The position numbers were made by a program, and so were the translations under genes. The notes under the pieces are model-generated. The model did not search any database. It was given only the letters and a program-made list of their open reading frames with translations, and had not been told where the DNA came from. Positions 24,229 to 34,891 of a stretch of DNA of 64,000 bases are shown in pieces. Source of the DNA: Eretmocerus hayati (taxonomy: Eukaryota; Arthropoda; Insecta; Hymenoptera; Aphelinidae); NCBI GenBank assembly GCA_029851415.1, contig CM056742.1:86976748-87040747 (forward strand), written 5' to 3'. Positions within the stretch are counted from its first letter, which is position 1; each line of letters opens with the position of its first letter.

Positions 24229-25897
24229 CCCTGTCGTTTTGATGCCTCCTCTAAGAGCATATTCATCGCTGGTTCATTCACCAGGCGATTAATTGCGAGG
24301 TAAATATATTTTTCAACGTCTGCCTAGGCTGCGCCGGTGAAGTATTTTGAGGTTATTAAAGTTCACCGAAATCGAGCTCTTCCCAGAAATGCGAGTAAAA
24401 GTGTGTTTTATACGAGATTCAGCCTTGCATGTGATCTCAGTGACAGTTCGTTGTTGTACTCCCCTCTTTGAAAACATGTTGACTCCGGGCGTCTTTTTGC
24501 CATGTTCAGATTGACACAGAATTGTACAGCCTCGACGCTTGAAGATAATAGATACTATCACATGTCTGATGTGATATTTTGAATATCATGGTGTGGACAG
24601 GAATGATGAGATTTGTAAATGGAATTGTACATGGAACCTCGATTAAGCAGTGTACCTGCAAGTCGTGAACTCAAAACTCCCTATTTCAAGAAGATAAGAG
24701 AAATATAGAATATGATTCAAAATTCTTCTGTGTCTAGGGGACGAGGAATAAATGATAGCTGTGGGATCTGCTCAAACAAAATCTTGCAATGTTATTCATC
24801 TGGGAAAAATTTTGAAACTTCATCGAGGATCAGACTCAGTCACAGATAAAATTTTGTCCCAAAAGAATAGCATTTTAAGGTTTGAATTCAGATTCCAAAG
24901 CTATTACGTATTCTAGTATTCTTTCTTTTTCAACACAGATGGCTTTTGTTTCACAAGTCATGTTCCTTTCATCCTCTTGGAGGATCAAGTGTCGAGAAAA
25001 AACTTGTAAGCATTTGACTTGATGCTAAAATTCTGTTTGAGACCTCTTTGCTCAGAAATACAATTCACAAATGTCATAACTTTTGTCTGTCCTAATACAC
25101 TAAAGCTATCAGAAAATTACCATTGTTTTAGTGGCAGTGAAATTTCTGATGTTTGGAGGATGTAACATTGTGTGCCGGTCTGGACAGGGCAAGAGTGCTT
25201 TATGTCAACATATTTTCTTATAGAGGATTACATCAGGTGAATGTCATGAAGGTTTGACTTTGGTGGTTTTGAGAATATTTTTATTACAGAAACTATGACC
25301 TCCATTCTTACCTCAGATAAAACCTTATATGGAAGTTGGAATCTGAAAAGATTTCAGTCCATTCATTGGTCTTGTTATAGCTGACTACTCTACACTTGAT
25401 CATTTCTTATGAAGATGGATCAAGGTTGAAAGAAAGTTTTTCTGCGTACTTGGTTATCGAGTAGGGGGATTCCTAGGGGGATCCCTTCTTTCTCATATAC
25501 TATACACCTATTCCAACAAAATTCATTGTATCTGCCAGGCATAAAATGATCATAATTGCTTTGGTGATGAATAATTTTACCATGAGAATACCCAGCGTAG
25601 AATTATTGAAGGAGACCTATTTCATCCAATCAAAGTTGTATATATACATCAAGGCTGGTTAATCTTATTGGGGGAAATAATAACTCCTATTCCAAATTCT
25701 TCGAACAATGTTTAAGAAAACTTGAAGCATACCCATTGCAACTGAGCACTCATAAAAACTTTGCAAGGTTGAAAAACCATAGTGTTGGAAGATAGGCTTC
25801 TCCCAAAATAAGCGAAAGAGGCCATTCAATGGCTCCTTCATTTTTCAAAGATAGTCTCTATAGGGTACTGTCATTTTTATAATAATGAATTAGAGAT
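24229..25897. other. Arm sequence, no gene seen
   Basis: AT-rich, no recognisable gene. The 82-codon minus-strand frame at 24313-24561 exists in both arms but has no domain. It pairs with 50319-51987. Confidence 0.5.
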
Positions 25898-27248
25898 TGT
25901 AACGTGAGATTTGGCTCTACGTCCAACTAATTTATCTTTCGCCGAAGATCCAAATTCCCCTGCCAAATTGAGGGAACGAATGCCTGGAATCTTACCTGCG
26001 CTCCTACCGGGCTGCTGGGAAAGAGGGAGGGAACGAATATTGATTCTCATGAAATAATAACGACATGGACGTTCATTTCGAACTATACTAATATATATTG
26101 TTACAGCCCTCAAAAACGCGACCAATAAATTTACAACCGAAGAGGTATTGAAAATGCGCACCAAGCGTCTGTGAAATGTGTCCAACTATTCACTTTGCCT
26201 CATGGGCCACTGGAGCCATAATGGCTTCCGTACACCTTTTTCACTAGTCCAATCAAAGTTTCACACACGCACTTAATTTCCCAATTCTTATGGCTCACCG
26301 GGTCACGCGGATTCCTGGGTAGTCACCCTAGAAGATCTCGAGCCCAATCAAGGGCGAGATGTCTCAGTCTATGTCTTCGTCACAGAGAAAAGATGGCGGA
26401 TCGGGGCCTGAGAGAGAGAGAGAGTATTTCAGAGAAAAAGGCAATCACACTCACCGTCGATCACTAGCCAATTCTCCCCGTTTAATCCGTCCCTGTTATT
26501 TTCCATGATTTTCCTTGGGATACAACTTGGATTCGTCGGGAAAAATGGAGTAACAATATGGTTCCTGGAATTCGCGAAAACTGACTGATCCGTACTTCAC
26601 AGAGTCACTTCCAAGAATGCCTGACTTCCCTCGTCTTCTTCTTCTTCCTCGATCACCCGACGCGATCACAGAGCCCTCATTAATCAAACTAATTTCCGGG
26701 AAATTAACCCGCGAGATACGAAAGACACTGAATCATGATGCTGGAATTTCATATAAATCCCGCGCCGACACTCCACCCGAGAGTCCCGCATTTTACCTAC
26801 GTTACTGAATCGTGCCTCCACCCGTGTGACATGCGCAGTACCCGTAATAATCACGTATCTCACAGCAACTCCACCATCACGTCAGGCCACGTGCATTTAG
26901 TATCACCAATTGTCTCTGTCTCTCTCACTCGCATGATCTCCCTCACATAACCGGCTCCGTCTCTCTCATTCCACTGCAACTCTGCCCACACGAGCGTGCC
27001 GTGCGCAAAACCCTATCTCTCTCTCTCTCACTCTCCCGACGCTGCTCATCCTCTGTCTCTCTCTCCCCACTTCCCGCGCGAGCCCGCCTCGTTGCCGCAT
27101 GATCTTCTGCTTCCGACTCCAACGTCCAGTAAGTGGTGCCACGCCGCGCCCACTCTTGGCGTAACCTGCCATGCCGACTCTCCTCCCTCTTCCTGACTCT
27201 GATACCCTGCTGACTCCCGCTGCTGCTCCGCTCGCGGCATCCACCTCG
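25898..27248 (-). other. Terminal 1.35 kb of gag-only element
   Basis: Has no second copy at the other end of the element. Contains (AG)n near 26411, (CT)n near 27014 and pyrimidine-rich DNA, but no supported gene. It may be the rest of a 3' LTR whose 5' partner was lost. Confidence 0.4.
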
Positions 27249-27343
27249 GCAAAAATATTATCCTGCATTATTACATGCTTTAGGTGGGATGGCTCGGCGC
27301 AGCAGCGGACGGTGGCGACGGTGATCTCGGCGACTCCGTCGCA
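27249..27343 (-). repeat. 95-bp direct repeat, inner copy
   Basis: Differs from 31346-31440 at two positions. On the minus strand it starts TGCGACGGAGTCGCC and follows a GGTGGGGGGATA tract like a polypurine tract before a 3' LTR. Confidence 0.8.
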
Positions 27344-27555
27344 TATCCCCCCACCAAGCCGGGCTACTCCCGACGGGAGTGGACCGCCTTCTCAACTCTC
27401 CACTGTCACCACCGATCCGCTCCTGCCCCGGTCCCTTAATTCAAGTCTCCTGAATGCCAACAATCCTCGCGCCCTTCAATTCATCAATTTATTATGTACA
27501 TCCACACATATCATCCATTATTTTCCTCTTACGTCCTACGATTTCATGCATTCTC

Positions 27556-27615
27556 CTTCACCATTACTACTACTACTACTACTACTATTACTACTACTAC
27601 TACTAATAATAATAT
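27556..27615. repeat. (CTA)n/(TAA)n microsatellite
   Basis: An ACT/CTA trinucleotide run passes into AAT repeats, lying just downstream (minus sense) of the gag frame. Confidence 0.85.
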
Positions 27616-27693
27616 AGATCCTTACTACATGGTCGCCATGTCGAGGCATGCCGATTACGTCTCCGTCTCGACTGGTTCCGAACTTCAGCTCCC

Positions 27694-30456
27694 CTAAGCT
27701 CTCCCCATCCCATTTCCCTGATTATTATTTCCAAAATTGCATACACGACAGTTACGCACTGTTACTCCCTTTGCCCCACAACCTTGACAAGCGATCCCCT
27801 GTTGATTGCATTCATTCGCCACGTGCCCGGCCTGATTACAAACATAGCACTGTCGCTCTGGACATTCCCTCGAATAATGACCCGCAGCTCCACAATTATA
27901 ACACGTGTTTCCGGCCTGATTCTGTACTCCATTTTGCCCCGGCACCCCGTTCCCTGGTTGCTGCCTGTTTTGGAACCCATTCCTCCGCGGTTGACCTCCC
28001 AAAAATCTCTGACGCAGGCCGTTAAAGTCCATTGGCCACATCCAAGGCATCTGCGAACAAATCAACGGACATATTCCAGGCCAATGACATTGTGCTGCCG
28101 GCTCAACGGGATTCGTCTGCGTCATCGTCTGATGCGGGTTCGCTTGAATAGCGCGCTGAGTTTGTGCTCCTTGAGGTATAGACGGAGCTGACTGAGTACC
28201 AGTCCGCTGCAACGCCGCAGCCTCGGCTTCTCCCTCTGTCTCTTGGTTGTGACTAACCTTCGTCTTATTCCTATCCTGAGAACACTTCTCGAGTCCGTCT
28301 CCGTCTGGTTTCCTTTTCTCCCCCGAATCTCTTTCCATTGCTGCCGCCTGCAACAGTTTTTGGGATGATTTATCTCCACCGTACGCTGCACTCTTCACCC
28401 GAGCTTTCTTTCTCGGAGGAGGCGCTATGTACCGCTCGTCCAACTCTCTTTCTTCCTCCCATTTTCGCCCATAATGCTCCATATCACTTAATCGGGTAAT
28501 TGTCTTACCAGAAATGTATTGTCTCAACTCTGGCAATAGATTCCTTCTGACTTTGTTCATCACCCATCTACGGCTTGGGGCTTCTCTGAAAAGATCCACT
28601 ATTTGCTTCACACATGTGAGGTATTGTGATATCTTCTCCCCCTTTGCCTGAGTTCTTTGTCTCAATTCGTCCATCAAATCTTCTTCATCCCATTCTCCGA
28701 CATACTGGTACCTGAAAGCTCTCGCAAACTTCCTCCAGCTTGTCATTTCGCTTTTTCGTGTTCTAAACCATATTCGAGCTTTTCCAGATAGGACTGCTGG
28801 AATAGCTCCCATCATCTCTCGATTCGACATGTTCAACTGATCCTCGCAATCCTCCAAGCTGGAAAGAAATTCCTCTGGGCACTCTTCTTTCAACCCCGCG
28901 AAACTCAGTTTCCAACTCTGAAGGAGTTTAATGCATTTCAATGTGTTCTCAGAATTCTGCTCTTTGTATGATTTCTTCTTCTTTGATCGCCTATCTCGAT
29001 CTGGCTCGCTTGTACTACTTCAGGCCGAGCTGCTTTCGCTGCTGCTCGTTGAACTATTGCTGCTCTCGCTACTACTCTCCACGATTCTACGCCCCCGTCT
29101 GCGTCTCCGTCTCAGCCTGCGCTCACTGCTCGAGCCATCATATTGCTCCGATGACGAGCTGTCGCGCTTCTTTCTTCCATCTTGTCCCTTTACGCCGTTA
29201 CCAGCTGCACTATTCGTACGTTGTTTTATTGGCCCAACTGACTTCACCCCGGATTTCCCAATAGTGTTCAGCTGGGCGGCACCCTCATCGTTCATCGATA
29301 GCCGCTTTTTTACCCTTTGCCGCTCCGCAGTTTTCTTGTTTCTGTGACCCGTCTCCCCGATAGGTTTTTCTTGCGCCCTCTTCGTCCCCGCATCGACTTT
29401 TGTTTTACTCGACTGTCGACTCTTTTTGGAGGACCGATGACTTGTTCTCGAACTCGTACTCGTCTCCGTCTCAGAACTAGTCTGAACCGCCTTGTCTTGT
29501 GTCCTACTAGTTCCATTTCTCCGTTTCTCCACTACCTCATCATTGCCTGACCCCGTATCACTCTCATCCGCGTCTTCGTCTTCCTGGATTATAGGTAAAC
29601 CTGATTTCGCAACGGCCTGTGTCTGTTGTGGTACCAAGTGGCTCCCTGTGTCCTCGTCAGCTGTAGCAACCATTGTTGCCCAAATAGCCATGTGCTGCTT
29701 CATTACTCTCAACATTTCACATGACACGGCTACGTATCCCTGTGGTAGGTAGTATTCCATCTCCCCAGGTAACGTCTGCCTTGTCTGTGAACTTGCCTCT
29801 GACCTGGGGATCTTCCCCTGTTCTCTACTCGCTCCTGTACCCAGCTGGTTTTCAGAAGTAGGAGGGGTGGGTAGACCCCCACTAAAACCCGGGGTACTCG
29901 TCGTCAACCCCTGGCCATTTTTGGTCTGGTCTCCCCCCTGGCTGTCTCCGTCACCGATTTTCTCATCTGTGGTCCCCCCAGTGCGTGTTCCACCATTCTC
30001 CTGACTCGATGAATCTTCGTCTGATGATTTCCCCATCGTTTTATCTAACTCTTCTGGCAGTTCGTCGACGAATGATATCAAATCTGTCACACTGTTTGCT
30101 CTTCTTCCACGCGGTACACTTACGAGTGGTTTCTCATCTGTCATAGGGTCCCACCTGACCTGCACTCCTGGTTCTATTCGTCGGATCTCAAAACGAATCA
30201 ACCTACTCCTACACTTTGCGTTACTCCCTGCTGGATTACACCCTAATCTATCTAATTCATCTGCCAATTGCTCTGGTGGCAATGCGACGATTAGCCTAGC
30301 TATTCTCCTACGTGCCCGGTCTCCATTAACCAGGTCTACTAAATGTTGTTCTTCTTCTGTCAATCGCTCCCTTCTATGCCTAAACTTGAGACCCATAACC
30401 CCATGAGCGGAGGATCTCTCGGCCTCTCGGTGTATGTGTAGCCACCATCGGCTCAT
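27694..30456 (-). CDS. Gag polyprotein with in-frame UGA and CCHC knuckles
   Basis: From the ATG complementary to 30454-30456 the frame is open to a UGA ending at 29020, then continues without shift to 27694, about 920 codons in all. The first part has a charged N-terminal helical region (LTEEEQHLVDLVNGDRARRR, then LPPEQLADELDRLG), a long Ser/Thr/Glu-rich disordered stretch and a poly-Ser end. The part after the stop is a retrotransposon Gag core (WKLSFAGLKEECPEEFLSSL, IPAVLSGKARIWFR, YQYVGEWDEEDLMDELRQR). It ends with tandem zinc knuckles CYNCGAAGHYSREC, CYVCNQAGHVANEC and a third imperfect CxxC set. Family role: RNA binding and particle assembly. Both halves are otherwise intact, so readthrough or reinitiation is possible; a simple nonsense mutation is equally possible. 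No pol follows. Confidence 0.75.
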
Positions 30457-31345
30457 ATACTTCACCGAGATCCGACCTCAACGCTGTCTTAGTCCACGTC
30501 ACCGTCTCACCTAATCTCAAAATCCACACTACCCAACAAAATCCCTCAACTTCCCCTTCAAATCTCCCCGTAAGCCACGAACTAATCCTTATCCCACTCG
30601 ACGACACCAGAGGAACAGTGTCAAAATCACTAGGTGGATGTTTGGATTTATTCAGTAAACCAGGGTCAGGTCGATGGGACGGAAGGATCTCAAATCGGGA
30701 GGACAGCTCTTGAGTTCGGTGCCACAGCTTCTCCAGCACTGCGCCGACACGTGAACCATGAGGACTGGATCCTATAATGTCACTCACACCACCCTTTTCC
30801 TACTCAGGCATGCATAAGTTACAAAAGACCATAAAACAACGAGAAAAAAAAATTCCGGTCGAAAAAAAAACATTGCCTCAACTTCCACCACCCGTCTACA
30901 CCAACTACTTCATTCGCTCTTATTATGACCGAATTAAAAAAAAATGAAACTAAAAAAAACAAATTTCCTTCGAGTCGCCTTAGCTCCACTACCCCACGCT
31001 GAAAAATCAACATTTACCCCGTGCTATCATAGCTCCACTACAGAAAAAAAATCCATCGAAATGCATCAAAATTATTTCACAACACTCAATACTCATTACA
31101 CTCATCCAAATTCATCAATCTCCATTCAACGAGGTCATTTGGGGCATATCAGGATTATTCGAGTCCGCTATTGAGGTCCGAACCCGGTGAGCCACGTGTA
31201 CCGTATCAGGAGCCTGAAATGCTAGTGTACCATCTCGCCCCTATACTCATATCACCCCCAGCGCCGGCTTCGTCTATGTCTGCGGCTCCGTCTAAGTCTC
31301 TGATCCCCCCTCACCACCTCGTTCCCGCTCAGCACTCCCGCGCAA
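30457..31345 (-). other. Leader of gag-only element
   Basis: Between the outer 95-bp repeat and the Gag start. A-rich with several poly-A/poly-T runs; a minus-strand frame at 30380-30787 overlaps the gag start in another frame and has no domain. No primer-binding site could be identified with confidence. Confidence 0.4.
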
Positions 31346-31440
31346 GCAAAAATATTATCCTGCATTATTACATGCTTTAGGTGCGATGGCTCGGCGCAGC
31401 AGCGGATGGTGGCGACGGTGATCTCGGCGACTCCGTCGCA
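31346..31440 (-). repeat. 95-bp direct repeat, outer copy
   Basis: Terminal copy of the repeat at 27249-27343, ending exactly at the insertion boundary next to AGAT. Confidence 0.8.
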
Positions 31441-31444
31441 AGAT

Positions 31445-32584
31445 GGAAAGGGAATATGTATGCCAGATTGCTGTACACTCGGATGGATCATCATCCCACA
31501 CAAAGGGTCCAGTCCCATCCTACACAAAGTCCTAAAACAAATATTCAAAAATGCTAAATTCAACTGACGGCTTACTTCAACTTTGTCATAACAAGAATAC
31601 TTTGGTAAACATAGTGTCATGTTTGAATTTGATCTTCATTCACTGATCAAATGATGTATTCAAATGTCAGTTTTTTCTTCTCCATCACTCTATTGTCCAA
31701 AATAAGGATTGTACAAAGCCAAGCTTTTCGAAGAAAGGGTTTTATCATGGTCTGAAGCTGTAGTGGACCTTTGAAGTGTTTAATTCTTGATCAGGATCAT
31801 TCTTGGAATAATGCGCTGTTCTGTTGACAACCTGAGAATTACTTCTACAATTCAAAATACATCAGAGGTATACATTTTAAATAGTTTTATACCTGCAATC
31901 CTAAAAATTAGTTACTGTCAAGTTTGAGTACTCTCTGTTTCCACAGTCAATAGTATCCCATTCATTCAAGTTCATAATTCATTTGTGCAGCTTACTCTGC
32001 ACTTGTGCTCTTTTAGATGATATTCCTAATAGCCCTCCTAATTTTCACAGAAAAACCAGCATAAGATTGTTCGTGTTCTCAAAATTTCTCAACATCTTCA
32101 AACAATCAAGTACTAGGGATCTGGAGCTACGAGAGAATTTGAGGGGTAACTAATCTATTCAACTGCGACAATTACAAAATATTCATCAGTTTGTTCTTCC
32201 AGAACAATAAGAGGTATGATGTATCGACCCCACCTATCATCTTTCTTCAAGAGGTATTGATTGAAAATTCCGTCGTGTTACTTTCGGCAAATCTCTTCGG
32301 GTGTGTTTGACGGAAAATCGAGTTGTACAGTGCGTTGAATCAAATCACACCGTAAACCGGGGTGCCTACGTCCACCGGGGTGAATGTGTCCACTTTTCCG
32401 GAGGAAGATTGTAACAGTCGTCGACCCTACGCTATACAAGCTGGAGGGTCTTTTAAAAGCTCATTTTGATGCTTAGAAATCCTACTTCTAGAATATGTCA
32501 GCTCATTTGTGGTAAAATGGCTTCCATTGACATTCACAACACAGGGTCTTGATGATGAGGGTCTCGATGCTCATCAAAATTCGC
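31445..32584. other. Inner end of left arm, no gene seen
   Basis: Pairs with 49169-50318. No open frame of note. The homology stops abruptly at TCATCAAAATTCGC (about 32571-32584). Confidence 0.55.
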
Positions 32585-33259
32585 TGTGTCCAAGTTGTTC
32601 CCGAGTGCCGTCTAGTGGCTCTACCGCGCTTTAGAGAACGGGGGCACAAGAACACGACCGAGAGATCTCGCACACACACATACATACACACACACTATCT
32701 TACACGCAAGCGTCGCACCACCTTGTCGATCGATTGTCGACGACTCCACATGCTCTTCTTTCAGCCCTCAATTTTCCGCAAAATGGGAGTGATGTGAACC
32801 CGTTGAAGACTTTACAATTACTGTGTGAGCTCATAGTCAATTCCACATATAACAAAAGTCGTAAGTATCCACTGAGAAAAAAGAAAGGCAAGCCGTGCCC
32901 GAGTACTCAGGTAATCCCTACCTTGCTCGTCGAGCAACGTGGTTATCGGAACAAATCATGTTGTCAGTGTGACATGATGCAATGAAATAATCTAAAACAC
33001 ACATAGTTGAAGTACATTGCTTCCATTTAGTGAAAGATTTACGATGGAGAACATTCCCGAAAAAAAATGAGGAAAACCATACATCTTTTCAACGGTTTCA
33101 CGGGTCTCGATGCCGAGATGCCCACCGCAAGCATGATTTTCGACATGCGAGAAAGTTTTTCAGTTTCCAACTACAGCAAAACTCAAAGCGAGAAAGTTGT
33201 TCGGGAGAGTCTGAGCTATATTTATCTTCAAGATTCAGATCGAATGATGCAATAGGAAG
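32585..33259 (+). other. Exon-like block A, left of BEL-2
   Basis: Unique DNA with a CA-rich microsatellite (32672-32697) precedes a block at about 32870-33255. That block is matched in reverse complement by 41734-42076 at roughly 80-85%. In both copies frames encode KKKGKPCPSTQ then LLVEQ then SCC.CD, and after a frame change EMPTASMIFDMR to a shared end QDSDRMMQ plus stop. It resembles the 3' end of a coding sequence, unrecognised. BEL-2 inserted 4 bp after this stop. Confidence 0.4.
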
Positions 33260-33747
33260 TGTTGAAGTATCTCGAGCCTGCGAATATTCGAGGGAAATTC
33301 AGCAGTTGGAGCACGGTGCGATGACCCGCGATTTCCCCTCGATGTCACGCGAGTGACATCATTCAAATTTCATTGGCCGAATTGGCACCTGATGATCCTG
33401 TCATCCGCCCTGCTCTTCTCTGCGAGTCTCTCTCGCAGCTCGAAATTCGTCAGTTAGCCACAGGTCGGCAAGCAGCGATCAGCTGTGCTGCTTGCGCGCA
33501 TAATTATACCCGCGCCGGTGCCCGTCCTCGCGACCGCGTACTCCCGATCCCTTTAATTCTCGCGCCGCGCCCACACCGCGTCTTATCTTCTTTTCTCACA
33601 AGTGTCGCACACTTCATAAGAGGATATATTCTCACTTTGTGTTCAGTATAACCAAACAGTGAGTCGTCATTCAGTGAACCCTTCCTGCACATCCCGATTC
33701 TAAAATCAGGGCTCCAAGGTACCATGAGAACACCTTGACCCTTCTCA
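33260..33747 (+). repeat. BEL-2 5' LTR
   Basis: Starts TGTTGAAGTATCTCGAGCC and ends CCCTTCTCA. The open frames inside (33373-33651 and its partner 41235-41525 in the other LTR) reflect GC-rich LTR sequence and are not proposed genes. Confidence 0.95.
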
Positions 33748-33749
33748 TT

Positions 33750-33762
33750 TGGTAGCAGAGCG
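33750..33762 (+). promoter_or_regulatory. BEL-2 primer-binding site
   Basis: TGGTAGCAGAGCG two bases after the LTR, the same initiator-Met-like site as in BEL-1. Confidence 0.65.
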
Positions 33763-34891
33763 TAAAAAAGGATCGTGCACGGAATTTCTGTTTTTTTACT
33801 GTGTAAATACGGGTGTGGACTTTGCGCGCGCGCGGAAATCGGGAGTTCCGCGACTGTGCAGTGTATAAGTGTTGTGTGTTTGGCGGGAGCTTTCCCGTCC
33901 ATCTCTTTCGTCGGCACTGCAAACCACAACATCGAGGCCCACTTCAGGACTTCTTTTTCTAAGACTGGCACCAGGAGACGGCGCGACCAGACCAGGACGA
34001 GTTCGCCACCCAGCGAGCTCGGTGGCAGTTTTTGGCGCTCAGTGGCTTCTGGCCGGATCGAGCAGCTTACTGCACATCTGCATCACCACCTCGTAGTTCA
34101 CGGGGTGATATCCAGCAACGTCATCGGCTGGATTTTCTCGACGCCCTGGTCAGCGGCGCCGAGAACAGAGTGCAGTGCTGCAGGGCAGCGCGGGAGGGGA
34201 AAGCAGCGTCCAGTGAGTAAAAGTATCGTTCCTCTTTCTCACATATCATTCGTATTGCGATATATATATATATATATATGCATATACTCGCGCATATCAT
34301 TTGAACCGCGGCACTTGTCGCGCGCTCCTTATTCCCCTCGCTCCCCTCGCTCGGCGGTTCGTCCGCAAGCAGCGGGCAGCATTGTTGCCGCGCTGACCCC
34401 CCAGCGAGCTCATCAGCTGAGCCTCGCGCAGCTGTTGCCGAGTCGCTCATTGTATATCGTGAGCGAATGTGATTTTGCCTCGGCGGTCGTGTCGATACGT
34501 GACAGTATAGCTCATGCTTATATGTATATGTGCATATATGCAGTGAAGATTGTACAAATACGAGGCATATCAAAATTTAACTTGCTCGTGCAACTTGACA
34601 ATAAGATTTCTGCTATTGCCCAGCTCGCGCGTGCATGCGTACTCGTCGGTACGTAGTTAGCTTGGATGTTTTGTGTCGTCGCATGTTTGTCTAATAGAGA
34701 ATACCATCGAATAGCATAGCTTGTCAGCGCGCGTTCGGGTATTTTAATTTATATTGATTATTAATTCGCTCTGCAACGAGTTTACGTTGATTTTTGCACT
34801 CGAGCTGGGTATCGTGAATAAAGTTTGTGTTCTTTCTCTATCCTATTCTTTTCTTTTACGAGTGTTTGTTTTTCGGTTTCCTCGTTTCACA
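33763..34891 (+). other. BEL-2 untranslated leader
   Basis: 1.1 kb with a 293-codon open frame (33775-34656) that lacks any domain and is GC-rich in its first part. It is best read as leader, because the Gag start and its homology begin at 34892. Contains an (AT)n tract at 34259-34280. Confidence 0.55.

Larger units (their letters stand above)
25898..31440 (-). mobile_element. Gag-only LTR-type element (left arm only)
   Basis: This 5.54-kb insertion is absent from the right arm, where GAGATTAAAAGGG marks the empty site. It has TG...CA ends and flanking AGAT (25894-25897 and 31441-31444). On the minus strand it reads: a 95-bp unit (31440-31346), leader, a long Gag frame, a G-rich polypurine-like tract (complement of 27344-27357), the same 95-bp unit (27343-27249), then 1.35 kb down to 25898. 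No protease, RT or integrase is present. LTRs would be expected to match fully; only 95 bp clearly do, so the element may be a rearranged or unusual non-autonomous form. Confidence 0.7.
17733..32584 (+). repeat. Left arm of giant imperfect palindrome
   Basis: Reads colinearly with the reverse complement of 49169-63999. Anchor pairs: 17733/63999, 19007-19210/62519-62722, 20238-20435/62019-62216, 21991-24219/51997-54245, 24313-24561/51655-51903, 25897/50319, 31448/50312 and 32584/49169. A 250-bp sample at 20238 shows about 10 differences. Extra material in this arm: 19381-20104 and the gag-only element 25898-31440. Confidence 0.92.

Noticed and set aside
24313..24561. 82-codon minus-strand frame, nearly identical at 51655-51903
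   Set aside because: Conservation is fully explained by the young inverted duplication; no domain, no start or expression signal.
28931..29347. Plus-strand frames opposite the gag-only Gag (for example 28931-29347 and 29317-29752)
   Set aside because: Antisense shadows of the Ser/Arg-rich Gag region.
27694..30456. Domesticated host gag gene
   Set aside because: It lies within an insertion having element-like ends and target duplications and is missing from the sister arm, so a mobile element is the simpler reading.
33775..34656. 293-codon frame upstream of BEL-2 gag as a separate gene
   Set aside because: Lies in the retroelement leader, GC-rich start, no domain and no counterpart recognised in BEL-1.
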